Source: Dinoroseobacter sp. (lineage in GTDB: Bacteria > Pseudomonadota > Alphaproteobacteria > Rhodobacterales > Rhodobacteraceae). Taken from it: a DNA stretch of 64,000 nt. Shown here piece after piece: positions 8,736 to 17,538 of the stretch. A program made the translations under genes and the position numbers. The DNA lies in the NCBI GenBank assembly GCA_017643385.1, contig JAEPNN010000005.1, positions 204,571-268,570 on the forward strand, read 5' to 3'. Position 1 is the first letter of the stretch; each line of letters opens with the position of its first letter. The notes beneath the pieces were generated by a model. That model was not told the origin of the DNA. It was given only the letters and a program-made list of their open reading frames with translations, and did no database searches.

Positions 8736-9033
8736 AATCAAAACAAATGCAGACGCATCTTCGGCGAACCCAATCGAACGAGACGCGGCCCTGTTCTCAG
8801 ACCTGCCCGTTGAGATCACCGTATCAGTGGGCAAGGCCAAACCAACGATCAGCGAGTTGCTCGCAATGCGACCCGACAGCGTCGTACCGCTGGATAAAGC
8901 GATTGAAGATCCAGTTGATATTCTTGTGGGTGACCGATTGATCGCGCGCGGCGTGCTCGAAGAGGTGATCGAAGACGGCAACACGCAATTGGCAGTGAGA
9001 TTAACCTCCGTTCCAGGGCTTCAAGGCGGCTGA
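8725..9033 (+). CDS. fliN: Flagellar switch/C-ring protein FliN
   Basis: A 102-residue protein with a C-terminal SpoA (surface presentation of antigens) domain: LPVEITVSVGKAKPTISELL, VVPLDKAIEDPVDILVGDRL, IARGVLEEV. FliN makes up the lower part of the C ring, controls rotation sense with FliM and FliG, and docks the export ATPase complex via FliH. It overlaps the fliH-like gene by 11 bases and fliP begins one base after its stop, so the block is probably one mRNA. Confidence 0.9.
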   Translation: MSDEIKTNADASSANPIERDAALFSDLPVEITVSVGKAKPTISELLAMRPDSVVPLDKAIEDPVDILVGDRLIARGVLEEVIEDGNTQLAVRLTSVPGLQGG

Positions 9034-9034
9034 G

Positions 9035-9772
9035 ATGCTGCGCGCATTCTCAATTGCCATTCTGCTGACCTTTGTCGGCTGGCCGATTATGGGTTCAGCA
9101 CAGGAATTGACGCTGTCGTTGGGCGAAGATGGCAGCCTTACGAACCGCAGTATCCAGCTTATTGCGCTTATCACTGTCCTGAGCATTGCACCGGGACTTG
9201 CGATCATGCTGACCTGCTTTCCATTTATCGTGACAGTGCTATCAATCCTTCGACAAGGCCTTGGCCTACAACAGGCACCGCCAAATATGTTGATCGTGTC
9301 CTTGGCGCTCTTCCTGACCTACTTCGTGATGGATCCCGTGTTCCGAACCGCTTGGGAAACCGGGATAGCGCCAATGGTCGAAGGAACGCTGGTTCCAGAA
9401 ATCGCCTTTGAACGTGCGCTGGAGCCGTTCAGGGTATTCATGTTGGGCCGCACGGATTCTGATACGCTTGCGCATCTGGCAGATTTACGGATCGAAACGG
9501 GCGCGACAGAACTGATCAACGCCGATACGCCCCCGCTTTCATTGCTCATTCCATCATTCCTGCTGAGTGAAATCGAGCGCGCATTCCAGATCGGGTTCCT
9601 GATCTTCTTGCCGTTTTTGATTATCGATCTCGTTGTCGCTGCAGTTCTGATGTCGATGGGCATGATGATGGTGCCACCAGCCGTTGTAGCGCTTCCATTC
9701 AAGCTGGCTTTCTTTGTAGTCGCAGACGGCTGGACGCTTTTGTCAGAAGCCTTGTTGCGCAGCTACATGTAA
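9035..9772 (+). CDS. fliP: Flagellar export gate protein FliP
   Basis: FliP forms, with FliQ and FliR, the export gate inside the MS ring. The 245-residue product starts with a signal-like helix (about 3-22) that FliP proteins carry and cleave. It then shows the family signatures IQLIALITVLSIAPGLAIML, TCFPFIVTVLSILRQGLGLQ, PPNMLIVSLALFLTYFVM, and the C-terminal SEIERAFQIGFLIFLPFLII followed by VLMSMGMMMVPP. The gene ends the fliF-fliH-fliN-fliP block and converges on flgI with a 21-base gap. fliQ and fliR are not in the window. Confidence 0.95.
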   Translation: MLRAFSIAILLTFVGWPIMGSAQELTLSLGEDGSLTNRSIQLIALITVLSIAPGLAIMLTCFPFIVTVLSILRQGLGLQQAPPNMLIVSLALFLTYFVMDPVFRTAWETGIAPMVEGTLVPEIAFERALEPFRVFMLGRTDSDTLAHLADLRIETGATELINADTPPLSLLIPSFLLSEIERAFQIGFLIFLPFLIIDLVVAAVLMSMGMMMVPPAVVALPFKLAFFVVADGWTLLSEALLRSYM

Positions 9773-9793
9773 CGCTTGGTCTTGCTTATCTAC

Positions 9794-10894
9794 CTACTGG
9801 ACAACAAACTCTGCGTGCAAAGCCCCAGCAGCGTTAACGGCCTTCAATATGTCAATCATATCGCGTGGTGATACGCCTAACGCATTCAGACCTGCGATAA
9901 CCTCCGACAGCGATGGGCCCCCAACAACCTCGGCAAGCCTTGGACCTCTGTCTTCCTCCAAAGTGATACTGGAACGCGGCACAACGATAGAGGTTCCCGG
10001 TGCAAAGGGGTTCGGTTGAACCACGGCAGGCGCTTCTTCAATTCGTAGGGTCAGATTCCCCTGAGATACCGCAACACGGCTAAGGCGAACATCTTCACCC
10101 ATCACGATCGTACCAGAACGCTGATCGACAACCACACGCGCGCGTGTTTCCGGCTCAACAAGGATGTTCTCGATCATCCCGATGGCGTGTGCAGCAGATG
10201 CAGCGCGTGTGGCATGAACATCGACTTGAACTGTTCCTGCATCCAACATGCGCGCGACTTGTCGGTGGAAGGCCCGATTAATGGACGCCTCAACCTTCGC
10301 GGCGGTGGTAAAATCAGGTGTCCGCAATGCCAGCCGCAAGCTTTCCAATGACGTAAAATCGAAATCAACCTCTTGTTCCACTCGCGCCCCGGACGGAATT
10401 GCCCCAGAGGTCGGCACGCCATTGACGACACGGCCTCCATCCCCCTGCGCCTCCGCGCCACCTGCAAGAACCGTCCCCTGGGCAACAGCATAGATCTGGC
10501 CGTCAGCAGCATTGAGAGGTGTCATGATAAGCGTACCACCCAAAAGACTTCGCGCGTCGCCAATCGCAGATACCGTGACATCAATTTGTGAGCCTGCGCG
10601 TGCAAAGGGCGGCAAAACCGAAGTCACAATAACAGCTGCGACGTTTTTGGGGCGTATCTGCTCGCCGGTGATGTTGACGCCCAACCGTTCAAGGATCGAG
10701 GACATGATCTCTTCGGTGAAAGGTGCATTCCTGATCCCATCGCCTGTGCCGTTCAAGCCGACGACCAAGCCATACCCCACAAGATCGTTTCCCCGAACCC
10801 CATCAAATTCGACAAGATCCTTCAATCGAACCGAGGCAGCGTTTGCAAAGCTCGCAATCAGAACGACTATGAAAGCAAGGAATAGCGTTTTCAT
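9794..10894 (-). CDS. flgI: Flagellar P-ring protein FlgI
   Basis: FlgI forms the periplasmic P ring that acts as a bushing for the rod. The 366-residue product has a Sec signal peptide (about 1-19, MKTLFLAFIVVLIASFANA) and the standard family sequence: VRLKDLVEFDGVRGNDLVGY, GLVVGLNGTGDG, NVAAVIVTSVLPPFARAG, IDVTVSAIGDARSLLGGTLI, MTPLNAADGQIYAVAQG, and the C-terminal LNALGVSPRDMIDILKAV. Its ATG overlaps the flgL stop (ATGA). It is the last gene of the motB-flgE-flgK-flgL-flgI block. Confidence 0.97.
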   Translation of the reverse strand: MKTLFLAFIVVLIASFANAASVRLKDLVEFDGVRGNDLVGYGLVVGLNGTGDGIRNAPFTEEIMSSILERLGVNITGEQIRPKNVAAVIVTSVLPPFARAGSQIDVTVSAIGDARSLLGGTLIMTPLNAADGQIYAVAQGTVLAGGAEAQGDGGRVVNGVPTSGAIPSGARVEQEVDFDFTSLESLRLALRTPDFTTAAKVEASINRAFHRQVARMLDAGTVQVDVHATRAASAAHAIGMIENILVEPETRARVVVDQRSGTIVMGEDVRLSRVAVSQGNLTLRIEEAPAVVQPNPFAPGTSIVVPRSSITLEEDRGPRLAEVVGGPSLSEVIAGLNALGVSPRDMIDILKAVNAAGALHAEFVVQ

Positions 10895-11901
10895 CTCAAA
10901 TAATCCGATAGGGACAAGCGCGATATGCGCGCGGTCAGGGTGTAGACGGCCTCAAGTTGGGTTTGCGCCAACTCCAAGGCTGTGGCGACTTCATAAGGAT
11001 CAGCTTTGTAAATCTCGCTCCGTGCGATCTCAAAAGCCGACAGCGAAGTATTTGCGCGGGTTTTCGCAATGTCGTTGTAGGATTCCAGCGCCCCGACATC
11101 CGCACGCAACAAGGCAAGATCTGTCTGGGTTGTCAGCATAGCCTCACCCGCAGACTTCAAAAACGTTGCCTGATCCTTTGTGTCACTGAGTTGAGGCAAT
11201 TCAACCACCAAAGCCGCCTTTGCAATAGACTTCAGCAGATTACGCAATTCAGGCGCATTGGCGGTTAGCCTGAAATCAACTGCTTCTGTATCTGATACTG
11301 GGATAGGTGCGATCGGCGCGTCTGCGCCTTGGTAGATTGTTGTTGCGAAACCGCCAGCAGGATCGTCGAACCAGATATCGATCTGATTGGCCAAGTCGAA
11401 CGGCGTGGCAGCACCCGCCAAATCCGCCGACAAGGCATCGAGGATTTCACGACCACTGGGTAACGCTGCCCGGTCGGTTGAGCGACCTGAAAAGACTGCA
11501 CGATCAGCAACCCGTACGTTTAACGCAGAAACGACGCTATCTAACTTTTGTTCTGCATCGGCAGCTAAGCTTTGCAACAAGGCTGGATGAGATGAATTTC
11601 CAGCAGAAATTAGCGCCGGTGCCATTTCAGTCGTTATATCCTGAATGGAACCAAGTGTTACCTGTGCGGTTTCCAACAACGTTGTTGTTTCTCGCTGTGC
11701 TGTTTGGTGGGCTTCCAGACTTCGAATGGATCGCTCTATCGCTGCGAGTCCGCTGAATTCGCCGCGCAAATGCTTAGACACATCCGTTTTCATCCCACTC
11801 GCAAGTCTTTGGCTTAAATCCCCGATCTCGGATTTGATGCGTGTGTTGTGTCCGCGCATCAAAAAGCTATACGCGATATCCCCGACTGACGTGTACTGCA
11901 T
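10891..11901 (-). CDS. flgL: Hook-filament junction protein FlgL
   Basis: A 336-residue flagellin-like protein. The N-terminus shows the heptad D0/D1 helix seen in FlgL (SVGDIAYSFLMRGHNTRIKS, LSQRLASGMKTDVSKHL), and the C-terminus has the complementary helix (DPYEVATALELAQTQLEAVY, then ISRLSLSDYLR). The centre is variable. FlgL with FlgK joins the hook to the filament. The ATG overlaps the flgK stop (TAATG) and the stop overlaps flgI, so it is translated with its neighbours. It is exported by the flagellar apparatus, so no signal peptide is expected and none is seen. Confidence 0.88.
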   Translation of the reverse strand: MQYTSVGDIAYSFLMRGHNTRIKSEIGDLSQRLASGMKTDVSKHLRGEFSGLAAIERSIRSLEAHQTAQRETTTLLETAQVTLGSIQDITTEMAPALISAGNSSHPALLQSLAADAEQKLDSVVSALNVRVADRAVFSGRSTDRAALPSGREILDALSADLAGAATPFDLANQIDIWFDDPAGGFATTIYQGADAPIAPIPVSDTEAVDFRLTANAPELRNLLKSIAKAALVVELPQLSDTKDQATFLKSAGEAMLTTQTDLALLRADVGALESYNDIAKTRANTSLSAFEIARSEIYKADPYEVATALELAQTQLEAVYTLTARISRLSLSDYLR

Positions 11902-13358
11902 TATAATCCCAACAATTCTTCGATCATCTCGTCAACGGCGCGGACAACGCGCGCGTTGGCAGAATAAGCCTGTTCCACCACTAGAAGCTGTTGAATTTCG
12001 TGATCCGAATCGACGCCGTTTTGAAGCTCAACCGCGCGCAGCGATTGTTGCCTTGCAGCAGCATAGGAAAGATCAAATTCCGCATTTTGTCGTCCAGCAC
12101 CTGCTCGTGAAAGAAGATCAGATGACAGGCCGGATGCAGAGCGCGTCGCTGCAATAAATCCACCTGACGACGGAATGCGTTCTGATCTTAGCGCGTCCGC
12201 CAAACGTCGAAGCAACGTAGCGTCCCCGGCATCGCCAATCGCAGCCGCCCCGATGCCATCACGCAATCGCCAAAGATCGCCACCTTTTTCTGGATCAACC
12301 AATCCAGAAACCGATATCCGTCCTGCCAGTCCAATCTCGTCGGTTATGTCAAGCTTTCCCCCATTATCGGTAAAAAGCGCAGGATCCGAGCCTCCAAGCG
12401 TGGGATCAATATTTGGGTCTTCAAAGCGTTCCATCAGATCGCGCGCAAAGCCATCGACAGATCCCTGCAGATTGACCGCGTGCGTATCCCGAATTCGGAA
12501 CAAGGCGTCCAGCTTGCCTCCCATCAGGGCGTGATGCGCTTTCAGCGTGTCGATCTCTTCTCCATTGACCGAGATTGCACCAAGGGATCCGGACTGCCGC
12601 GTCATATCCGGCGTAATTACCCCGACACCATCAAACTCAAACTTCGCGGCTTTACCGTCCAGCAAGATTGCGCCACCTGTCGTGATTAGTGCAATTTCCC
12701 CATGTTCTCCGGGCATCTCGCGAATGGGTACGATGGCAGAAATGCTATCGATCATGGCCTGTCGCTGATCCATCAAAGCAGAAGCGTTGTGCCCTGAACC
12801 GATCTGTAGACGGATGTCACGGTTGAGAGCCGAAATCTTGTCCAGTCTCGTGTTCAAATCTGAGACCATCACGGAAATCTCACGGTCTGCATCCTGGCGA
12901 AGACCCTGAATATCATCTGTGATACGGTTCAACGTATTGCTCAGGCCCTGGGCTGCTCGCAAGGCGCTCATGAGGCGTGGCTGAGAATCCGGCCGGCTCG
13001 TCGCCTCGATCAAGCTGGCCTCCAGTTCATTCACGCGCGCACTCAGTGAACCATCTTCTCCAGGCAGCCCGATGCTCTTTTCAACGGACAGGAAAAATGA
13101 CTTGAGACTGTCACGACTGCCAAATTCGGCGTCCGCAGCGCGCCGATCAGTCAGCAATTCGATGTCAGTAGCACGATGGATACCATCAACTCTCACACCT
13201 ACCCCATGACCAGACATCGAAACGGCTGACAAGCGGAGCTCGCGGCGACCATATCCTTCCGTCAACGCGTTTGAAATGTTTGAAGACACAACCTCAGCCG
13301 CACGCGAAGCCGCGACGAGCCCAGATAGAGCATTGTTGAGTGCGCCGTTAATACTCAT
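11901..13358 (-). CDS. flgK: Hook-associated protein FlgK
   Basis: FlgK is the first hook-filament junction protein, 485 residues here. The N-terminal rod-type motif (ALNNALSGLVAASRAAEVVS, SNISNALTEGYGRRE) and the C-terminal flg_bbr_C-like motif (ELQNGVDSDHEIQQLLVVEQ, AYSANARVVRAVDEMIEELL) are both present. The central part carries the typical helical LNRITDDIQGLRQDADREIS and ALMDQRQAMIDSIS segments. It lies 21 bases after flgE and overlaps flgL by one base. Confidence 0.93.
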   Translation of the reverse strand: MSINGALNNALSGLVAASRAAEVVSSNISNALTEGYGRRELRLSAVSMSGHGVGVRVDGIHRATDIELLTDRRAADAEFGSRDSLKSFFLSVEKSIGLPGEDGSLSARVNELEASLIEATSRPDSQPRLMSALRAAQGLSNTLNRITDDIQGLRQDADREISVMVSDLNTRLDKISALNRDIRLQIGSGHNASALMDQRQAMIDSISAIVPIREMPGEHGEIALITTGGAILLDGKAAKFEFDGVGVITPDMTRQSGSLGAISVNGEEIDTLKAHHALMGGKLDALFRIRDTHAVNLQGSVDGFARDLMERFEDPNIDPTLGGSDPALFTDNGGKLDITDEIGLAGRISVSGLVDPEKGGDLWRLRDGIGAAAIGDAGDATLLRRLADALRSERIPSSGGFIAATRSASGLSSDLLSRAGAGRQNAEFDLSYAAARQQSLRAVELQNGVDSDHEIQQLLVVEQAYSANARVVRAVDEMIEELLGL

Positions 13359-13379
13359 GAAGAACCCCGATCAGACCGA

Positions 13380-14681
13380 TCAGCGCTTCATGTTCGTCGT
13401 TTCCTGAAGCATTTCATCAACGGTTTGTATAACCTTCGCGTTTGATGAATACGCGCGCTGCGTCGTGATCAAGTGGGTGAGCTCTGCCGCAACATCTGTT
13501 GTCGACTCTTCCCGAGCGAAGCCAACCATATCACCAGTGGGACCAGATCCTGCGTCCCACAAGAAGAAGGCTCCGCTTTCGGGTGAAACCTGAAAGGCCT
13601 GATTGTTCAGAGAACTCAGCCCATTGGGATTTGCAACATCCGCAAGTGGAATTTGGTAAATCGTCCTCGTGAACCCGATATCGTAAATAGCGTGCATGAA
13701 GCCATTTGCGTCAACCTCTACGGCAGAAAGGTTACCAACTGGCGAGCCATCTTTCACGATTGAAACGGGCGCGAATGTATCTGAGAGCTGCGTCAAACCC
13801 TTTGGATCAGCGAGTGCGCCTATTTTAACATTCATAGGACCGCCGGCCAGATTCAACTCCAGTTCGCCGGTTGTAGCGTCATATGCGCCACCACTTATCC
13901 GGGTCACAGAGTTCAAGGTTCCCCCTGTCCCGCGTTGGTCATTAAAGACCAATGTATATTGCCCAACGATGGCATTGTTAGACGCAGAGTCCCGAACCGT
14001 CATGGTCCAGGTGTTTGATGCATCCGTAACTGGGACAATCGGTTCGTACGAAATATTCAGGTTTTGACTCGTGCCAAGATTGCCAAAATACTCGATTGGC
14101 ATCTCGATCACATCACCAGGCTGCCCGGCCTCAGTTGCTGATGCTGGCAGGTTCACCCCAAGTTCGATCCTGGTCGTTGGATCGCCAGCAAACTGGTTCA
14201 GGTTGATGCGTACTGGTTCCAGACCGGCAGCGGTGTCGCGCGGATAGGATCCCACCGTACCGTCATTTTCCGCGGGCCAACCCATCAACACCATTCCAGT
14301 TTCCGTCTGTAACACCCCATTGGCATCAGGCCGGAAAGATCCAGTAGTCATTAAGGTCAACGGGTAGCTTCCGGCGTCATTATCGAGTGCCGAAACAACT
14401 GTTGTGGGCAACATACCCTTGCCGTTCACAGCAATATCCGTCGCATTATTGGTCGTTATCAGCGGCCCTCGTTCATCAATCAGGCGGTTACTGGTGACAC
14501 GCACGCCCCCTGCCGCATAGCCTTCGCTGCCATCTGACAGCACCATTGAATGAAAGTCTGTGACCGCGCGCTTATACCCGTAGGTGGAAGAATTCGCGAT
14601 ATTGTCTGCAATGGTAGCCAAGCGGCTTGCATTGCCGTTTAAGCCGGCGATACCCGCATTCAACGAGGAGGAAATGGTCAT
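13380..14681 (-). CDS. flgE: Flagellar hook protein FlgE
   Basis: FlgE polymerises into the flexible hook. The start is ATG 14681, preceded by GAAAGG; the longer frame to 14726 lacks a ribosome site. The 433-residue product begins with the rod/hook motif ISSSLNAGIAGLNGNASRLA, TIADNIANSSTYGYKRA. It contains FlgE-type beta domains (a TTVVSALDNDAG-like segment, and MTVRDSASNNAIVGQYTLVF) and ends with LITTQRAYSSNAKVIQTVDE, MLQETTNMKR. That ending is also found in FlgF and FlgG, but the length and central domains favour FlgE. Confidence 0.92.
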   Translation of the reverse strand: MTISSSLNAGIAGLNGNASRLATIADNIANSSTYGYKRAVTDFHSMVLSDGSEGYAAGGVRVTSNRLIDERGPLITTNNATDIAVNGKGMLPTTVVSALDNDAGSYPLTLMTTGSFRPDANGVLQTETGMVLMGWPAENDGTVGSYPRDTAAGLEPVRINLNQFAGDPTTRIELGVNLPASATEAGQPGDVIEMPIEYFGNLGTSQNLNISYEPIVPVTDASNTWTMTVRDSASNNAIVGQYTLVFNDQRGTGGTLNSVTRISGGAYDATTGELELNLAGGPMNVKIGALADPKGLTQLSDTFAPVSIVKDGSPVGNLSAVEVDANGFMHAIYDIGFTRTIYQIPLADVANPNGLSSLNNQAFQVSPESGAFFLWDAGSGPTGDMVGFAREESTTDVAAELTHLITTQRAYSSNAKVIQTVDEMLQETTNMKR

Positions 14682-14739
14682 GATGCGCCTTTCTGATGCG
14701 TCATTCCTGAGATTAACGCGCAGCATGACGCCTTCACCG

Positions 14740-14755
14740 TTAAGAACGACCTAAC
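14740..14755. promoter_or_regulatory. Near-consensus CtrA-type box upstream of flgE
   Basis: TTAA, seven bases (GAACGAC), then CTAAC on the plus strand: one mismatch to TTAA-N7-TTAAC. It lies in the 93-base gap between motB and flgE, about 59-74 bases upstream of the flgE start. A second near-box lies at 6338-6353. Regulation is inferred only. Confidence 0.35.
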
Positions 14756-14774
14756 GACTAAAATCCGAAACAGT

Positions 14775-15566
14775 TCAGAAATTCATCCGCAGAAGAACGA
14801 GTTCAATCCTACTGTTTCTTTCTGCAATTGGAGGATCCGTCGCTGGGGAACGATCCGCATTGGCCTGGAGGCGCGCAATACGGTCTGCACTGGTTCCCGA
14901 TCTTTCTATCAAATCGCGAATCACCATGGCGCGCTCAGAACTCAATGCCCAACCCTGAGGAACCCGATGAACAATCGGTTCAGCCTTCGTGTGAACACCT
15001 ATTTCAAGAGGGTTGGATGCAAGCTCAAACACTTCGGAGACAACCTCGAGAAGGCGTTCCAGCAGAGGATTTGGCGTTGCAGATGCATCATAGAATAACG
15101 ACTGCTCTGGCGTGTCGAACAGTTCAACGACAAGCCCCCTATCGGTCACACGCGTCACTATATGCCGCGCGATTTCGGTACTGAGCATGCTTTCGCCCGC
15201 AAGTGCCGTCAGGCTTTCATCAATCTCTTCAAACAATGCCTGCTCGGCGCTTGCAGGCGCCTTGCTATCTAATCCGCCAGTTCCAGATTGGGCCAACGAG
15301 TCTTCCGTAAACACGCTGTCACCACCAAGCGCGCCGTCCCCTCCACCGGACACACGCGTCACGGGGATCGTCGGATTGAAGTAGTCTGCGATCCCTTTGC
15401 GTTGTTTTTCAGTTGTCGCGTTCAACAGCCACATCAACATAAAGAAGGCCATCATTGCAGTGACGAAATCGGCATATGCAACTTTCCAGGCGCCACCATG
15501 GTGGCCGTCTTCGACAACGATCTTCTTGCGTTTGATTATGATTGGCGCGCCTGCGTTTGCGGCCAT
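14775..15566 (-). CDS. motB: Flagellar motor stator subunit MotB
   Basis: MotB anchors the stator to peptidoglycan and carries the ion-channel aspartate. The 263-residue product has a basic cytoplasmic N-terminus (IIIKRKKIVVEDGHHGGAWK) and one membrane helix with the motif VAYADFVTAMMAFFMLMWLL, whose Asp (about residue 33) matches the essential ion-binding residue. A linker and an OmpA/MotB peptidoglycan-binding domain follow (GWALSSERAMVIRDLIERSG, ARLQANADRSPATDPPIAER NSRIELVLL). It is separated from motA by about 10 kb and transcribed on the same strand, 93 bases upstream of flgE. Confidence 0.95.
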   Translation of the reverse strand: MAANAGAPIIIKRKKIVVEDGHHGGAWKVAYADFVTAMMAFFMLMWLLNATTEKQRKGIADYFNPTIPVTRVSGGGDGALGGDSVFTEDSLAQSGTGGLDSKAPASAEQALFEEIDESLTALAGESMLSTEIARHIVTRVTDRGLVVELFDTPEQSLFYDASATPNPLLERLLEVVSEVFELASNPLEIGVHTKAEPIVHRVPQGWALSSERAMVIRDLIERSGTSADRIARLQANADRSPATDPPIAERNSRIELVLLRMNF

Positions 15567-15723
15567 TCGTTCACCGATCCTCTTTCACTACACCCAAAGC
15601 CCTTCTAACCGCTGAGGTTGAATGCTGTATTAACGCCTCAAGTTGTTCATATTTCTGCTTATCAGAGGCGCGAGCTCGGGTTTCACGTGCACAACTTGAA
15701 ATTGTCGCGTATGTGCAGACACG

Positions 15724-17538
15724 TTGTGGATAACTTTGCGTGGCCCGGTGCTGAACAGAACCTATCTCACGAAATCTATTTATGGCCTGACGTTTTGGGT
15801 CGTATGTTTGCTCGCGCCACCAACACTCGCTCAATCGGTCAGCTTTTCGGTCGTAGGGGCTGGGGAACAACTGACAACAGATCTTAAAGACGCCTCTGAA
15901 ACGCATCGATTGGTTCTCGAAGGCACCTCAGATCCCAATATGTTAATGGCGGCGGCCCATGCGGACTTCACCACGCTTTTGGGTGTTCTTTACAAAAACG
16001 CGAGATATGGCCCACGCATAAACCTGCGCGTGAACGGGCGACCCCTGGCCTCATATTCTCCATTCTCAACCCCTTCACGTATAACGCAGATAGATATCGC
16101 AATAAGTGCAGGGCCAGAATTCGCTTTTGGCAGAGTGGCCGCCGGCCCTTTAACGTCTCAAACCGAGTTGCCTGAGGGGTTTTCCTCCGGACAGGCTGCA
16201 AAAAGCACCGTCGTACAGGATGCAGCACTTGCCGCAGTAGAAGGCTGGCGTGACCAGGGTTACGCCTTTGCTGATGTGCGAACCCAAACAATTTCTGCCG
16301 ATCACCGCACCGCGCGCCTCAATGCTGAGCTGGATATCGAAACAGGTCCGATCCTTCGCTTCGCGCAGCTCACCGTCTCAGGATCTGAAGGCGTAAGACC
16401 TGACCGTATTCGTGAAATCGCAGGACTTCCAACGGGCGCAACCTATTCGCCTGCAGCCATGAAACGGGCCGGCGCGCGCCTGCGAAACACGGGCGCCTTT
16501 TCCTCGGTCACACTGCAACATTCGGAAAGCGCGAACCCAGACGGAACACTTGATGTCACTGCGCAATTATCAGATGCGCCTTTGCGCCGGTTTGGTGCAG
16601 GTGCCGAAGTTGAAAGCGACAAGGGGCTACAGTTCGGTGCCTTCTGGACGCATCGCAACCTGCTCGGTGGTGCTGAAAACCTGCGGATTGACGGGAAGAT
16701 TGAAGAGGTTGCCGGGATCCAAAGTGGTGTAGACTTCAGCCTCTCGGCAAACTTCAGGCGTCCGGGGACTTTTGCACCAGACATCGATCTTGTCGCGAGG
16801 CTCGCACTGGAACGTGACGATGGCGTCAGTAGCTTAAGTAACAGCTTCTCGGCATATCTCGGGCTTGAAAGACAAATCGCGAATGACCTGACTGGCGAAC
16901 TTGGCATCGACTTCATGCTCGAAGAACGCGATCTGCGCCCCGGACGTGATGCGTTCCGCGTGCTGTCTTTTCCCAGTGTCATCGGATTGGACACACGTGA
17001 CGATCTACTCAATCCAGCCGATGGGGCCCTCGCCCGTTTGGAGTTGCGACCCTATCTGGGTGGGCTCGATGCTGGAAGCGGGCTGCGGGCCTTTGCAGAT
17101 CTGCGCGGCTACCACGCGATCTCATCGAACATCATATTGGCCGGTCGCCTTCAGTTTGGATCGGTGGCAGGCAGCTCGATTTCAACAACACCATCAGACT
17201 ATCTATTCCTATCAGGTGGGTCCGGTACCGTGCGGGGGCAGCCCTATCAAAACCTTGGAACCAGCGCTTCGGGCAGTTTTACCGGCGGGCGTAGTTTTCT
17301 CGCAGCAAGTTTAGAAGCCCGCCTAGGCGTGACAGACGCTATCAGCCTCGTCGGATTTTATGATCAGGGCTTTGTAGGGCCCGACAGCATACCTAGTGCG
17401 GCAGGATCATCCCATAGCGGCTATGGTCTTGGCGCGCGCTATTTGACCGCCATCGGTCCAATTCGCCTCGACGTTGGGTTGCCCACTCAGGGTGCGACAG
17501 GTCCAAAGGTCTATCTTGGTATTGGGCAGGCCTTCTGA
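15724..17538 (+). CDS. tamA: Translocation and assembly module subunit TamA (BamA-family outer membrane protein)
   Basis: TamA is an Omp85-family outer-membrane barrel that, with TamB, helps insert outer-membrane proteins and move lipids. The product is about 604 residues. A signal peptide is visible (LTFWVVCLLAPPTLAQ, after about 30 residues). POTRA-like domains span roughly 40-300 (for example GPILRFAQLTVSGSEGVRPD, RIREIAGLPTGATYSPAAMK), and the barrel fills the C-terminal half with the Omp85 hallmark VRGQPYQNLG near 500 and a final Phe (YLGIGQAF). The start is uncertain: TTG 15724, or GTG 15748, which gives a shorter leader. tamB begins at the stop (TGATG). Confidence 0.92.
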   Translation: MWITLRGPVLNRTYLTKSIYGLTFWVVCLLAPPTLAQSVSFSVVGAGEQLTTDLKDASETHRLVLEGTSDPNMLMAAAHADFTTLLGVLYKNARYGPRINLRVNGRPLASYSPFSTPSRITQIDIAISAGPEFAFGRVAAGPLTSQTELPEGFSSGQAAKSTVVQDAALAAVEGWRDQGYAFADVRTQTISADHRTARLNAELDIETGPILRFAQLTVSGSEGVRPDRIREIAGLPTGATYSPAAMKRAGARLRNTGAFSSVTLQHSESANPDGTLDVTAQLSDAPLRRFGAGAEVESDKGLQFGAFWTHRNLLGGAENLRIDGKIEEVAGIQSGVDFSLSANFRRPGTFAPDIDLVARLALERDDGVSSLSNSFSAYLGLERQIANDLTGELGIDFMLEERDLRPGRDAFRVLSFPSVIGLDTRDDLLNPADGALARLELRPYLGGLDAGSGLRAFADLRGYHAISSNIILAGRLQFGSVAGSSISTTPSDYLFLSGGSGTVRGQPYQNLGTSASGSFTGGRSFLAASLEARLGVTDAISLVGFYDQGFVGPDSIPSAAGSSHSGYGLGARYLTAIGPIRLDVGLPTQGATGPKVYLGIGQAF

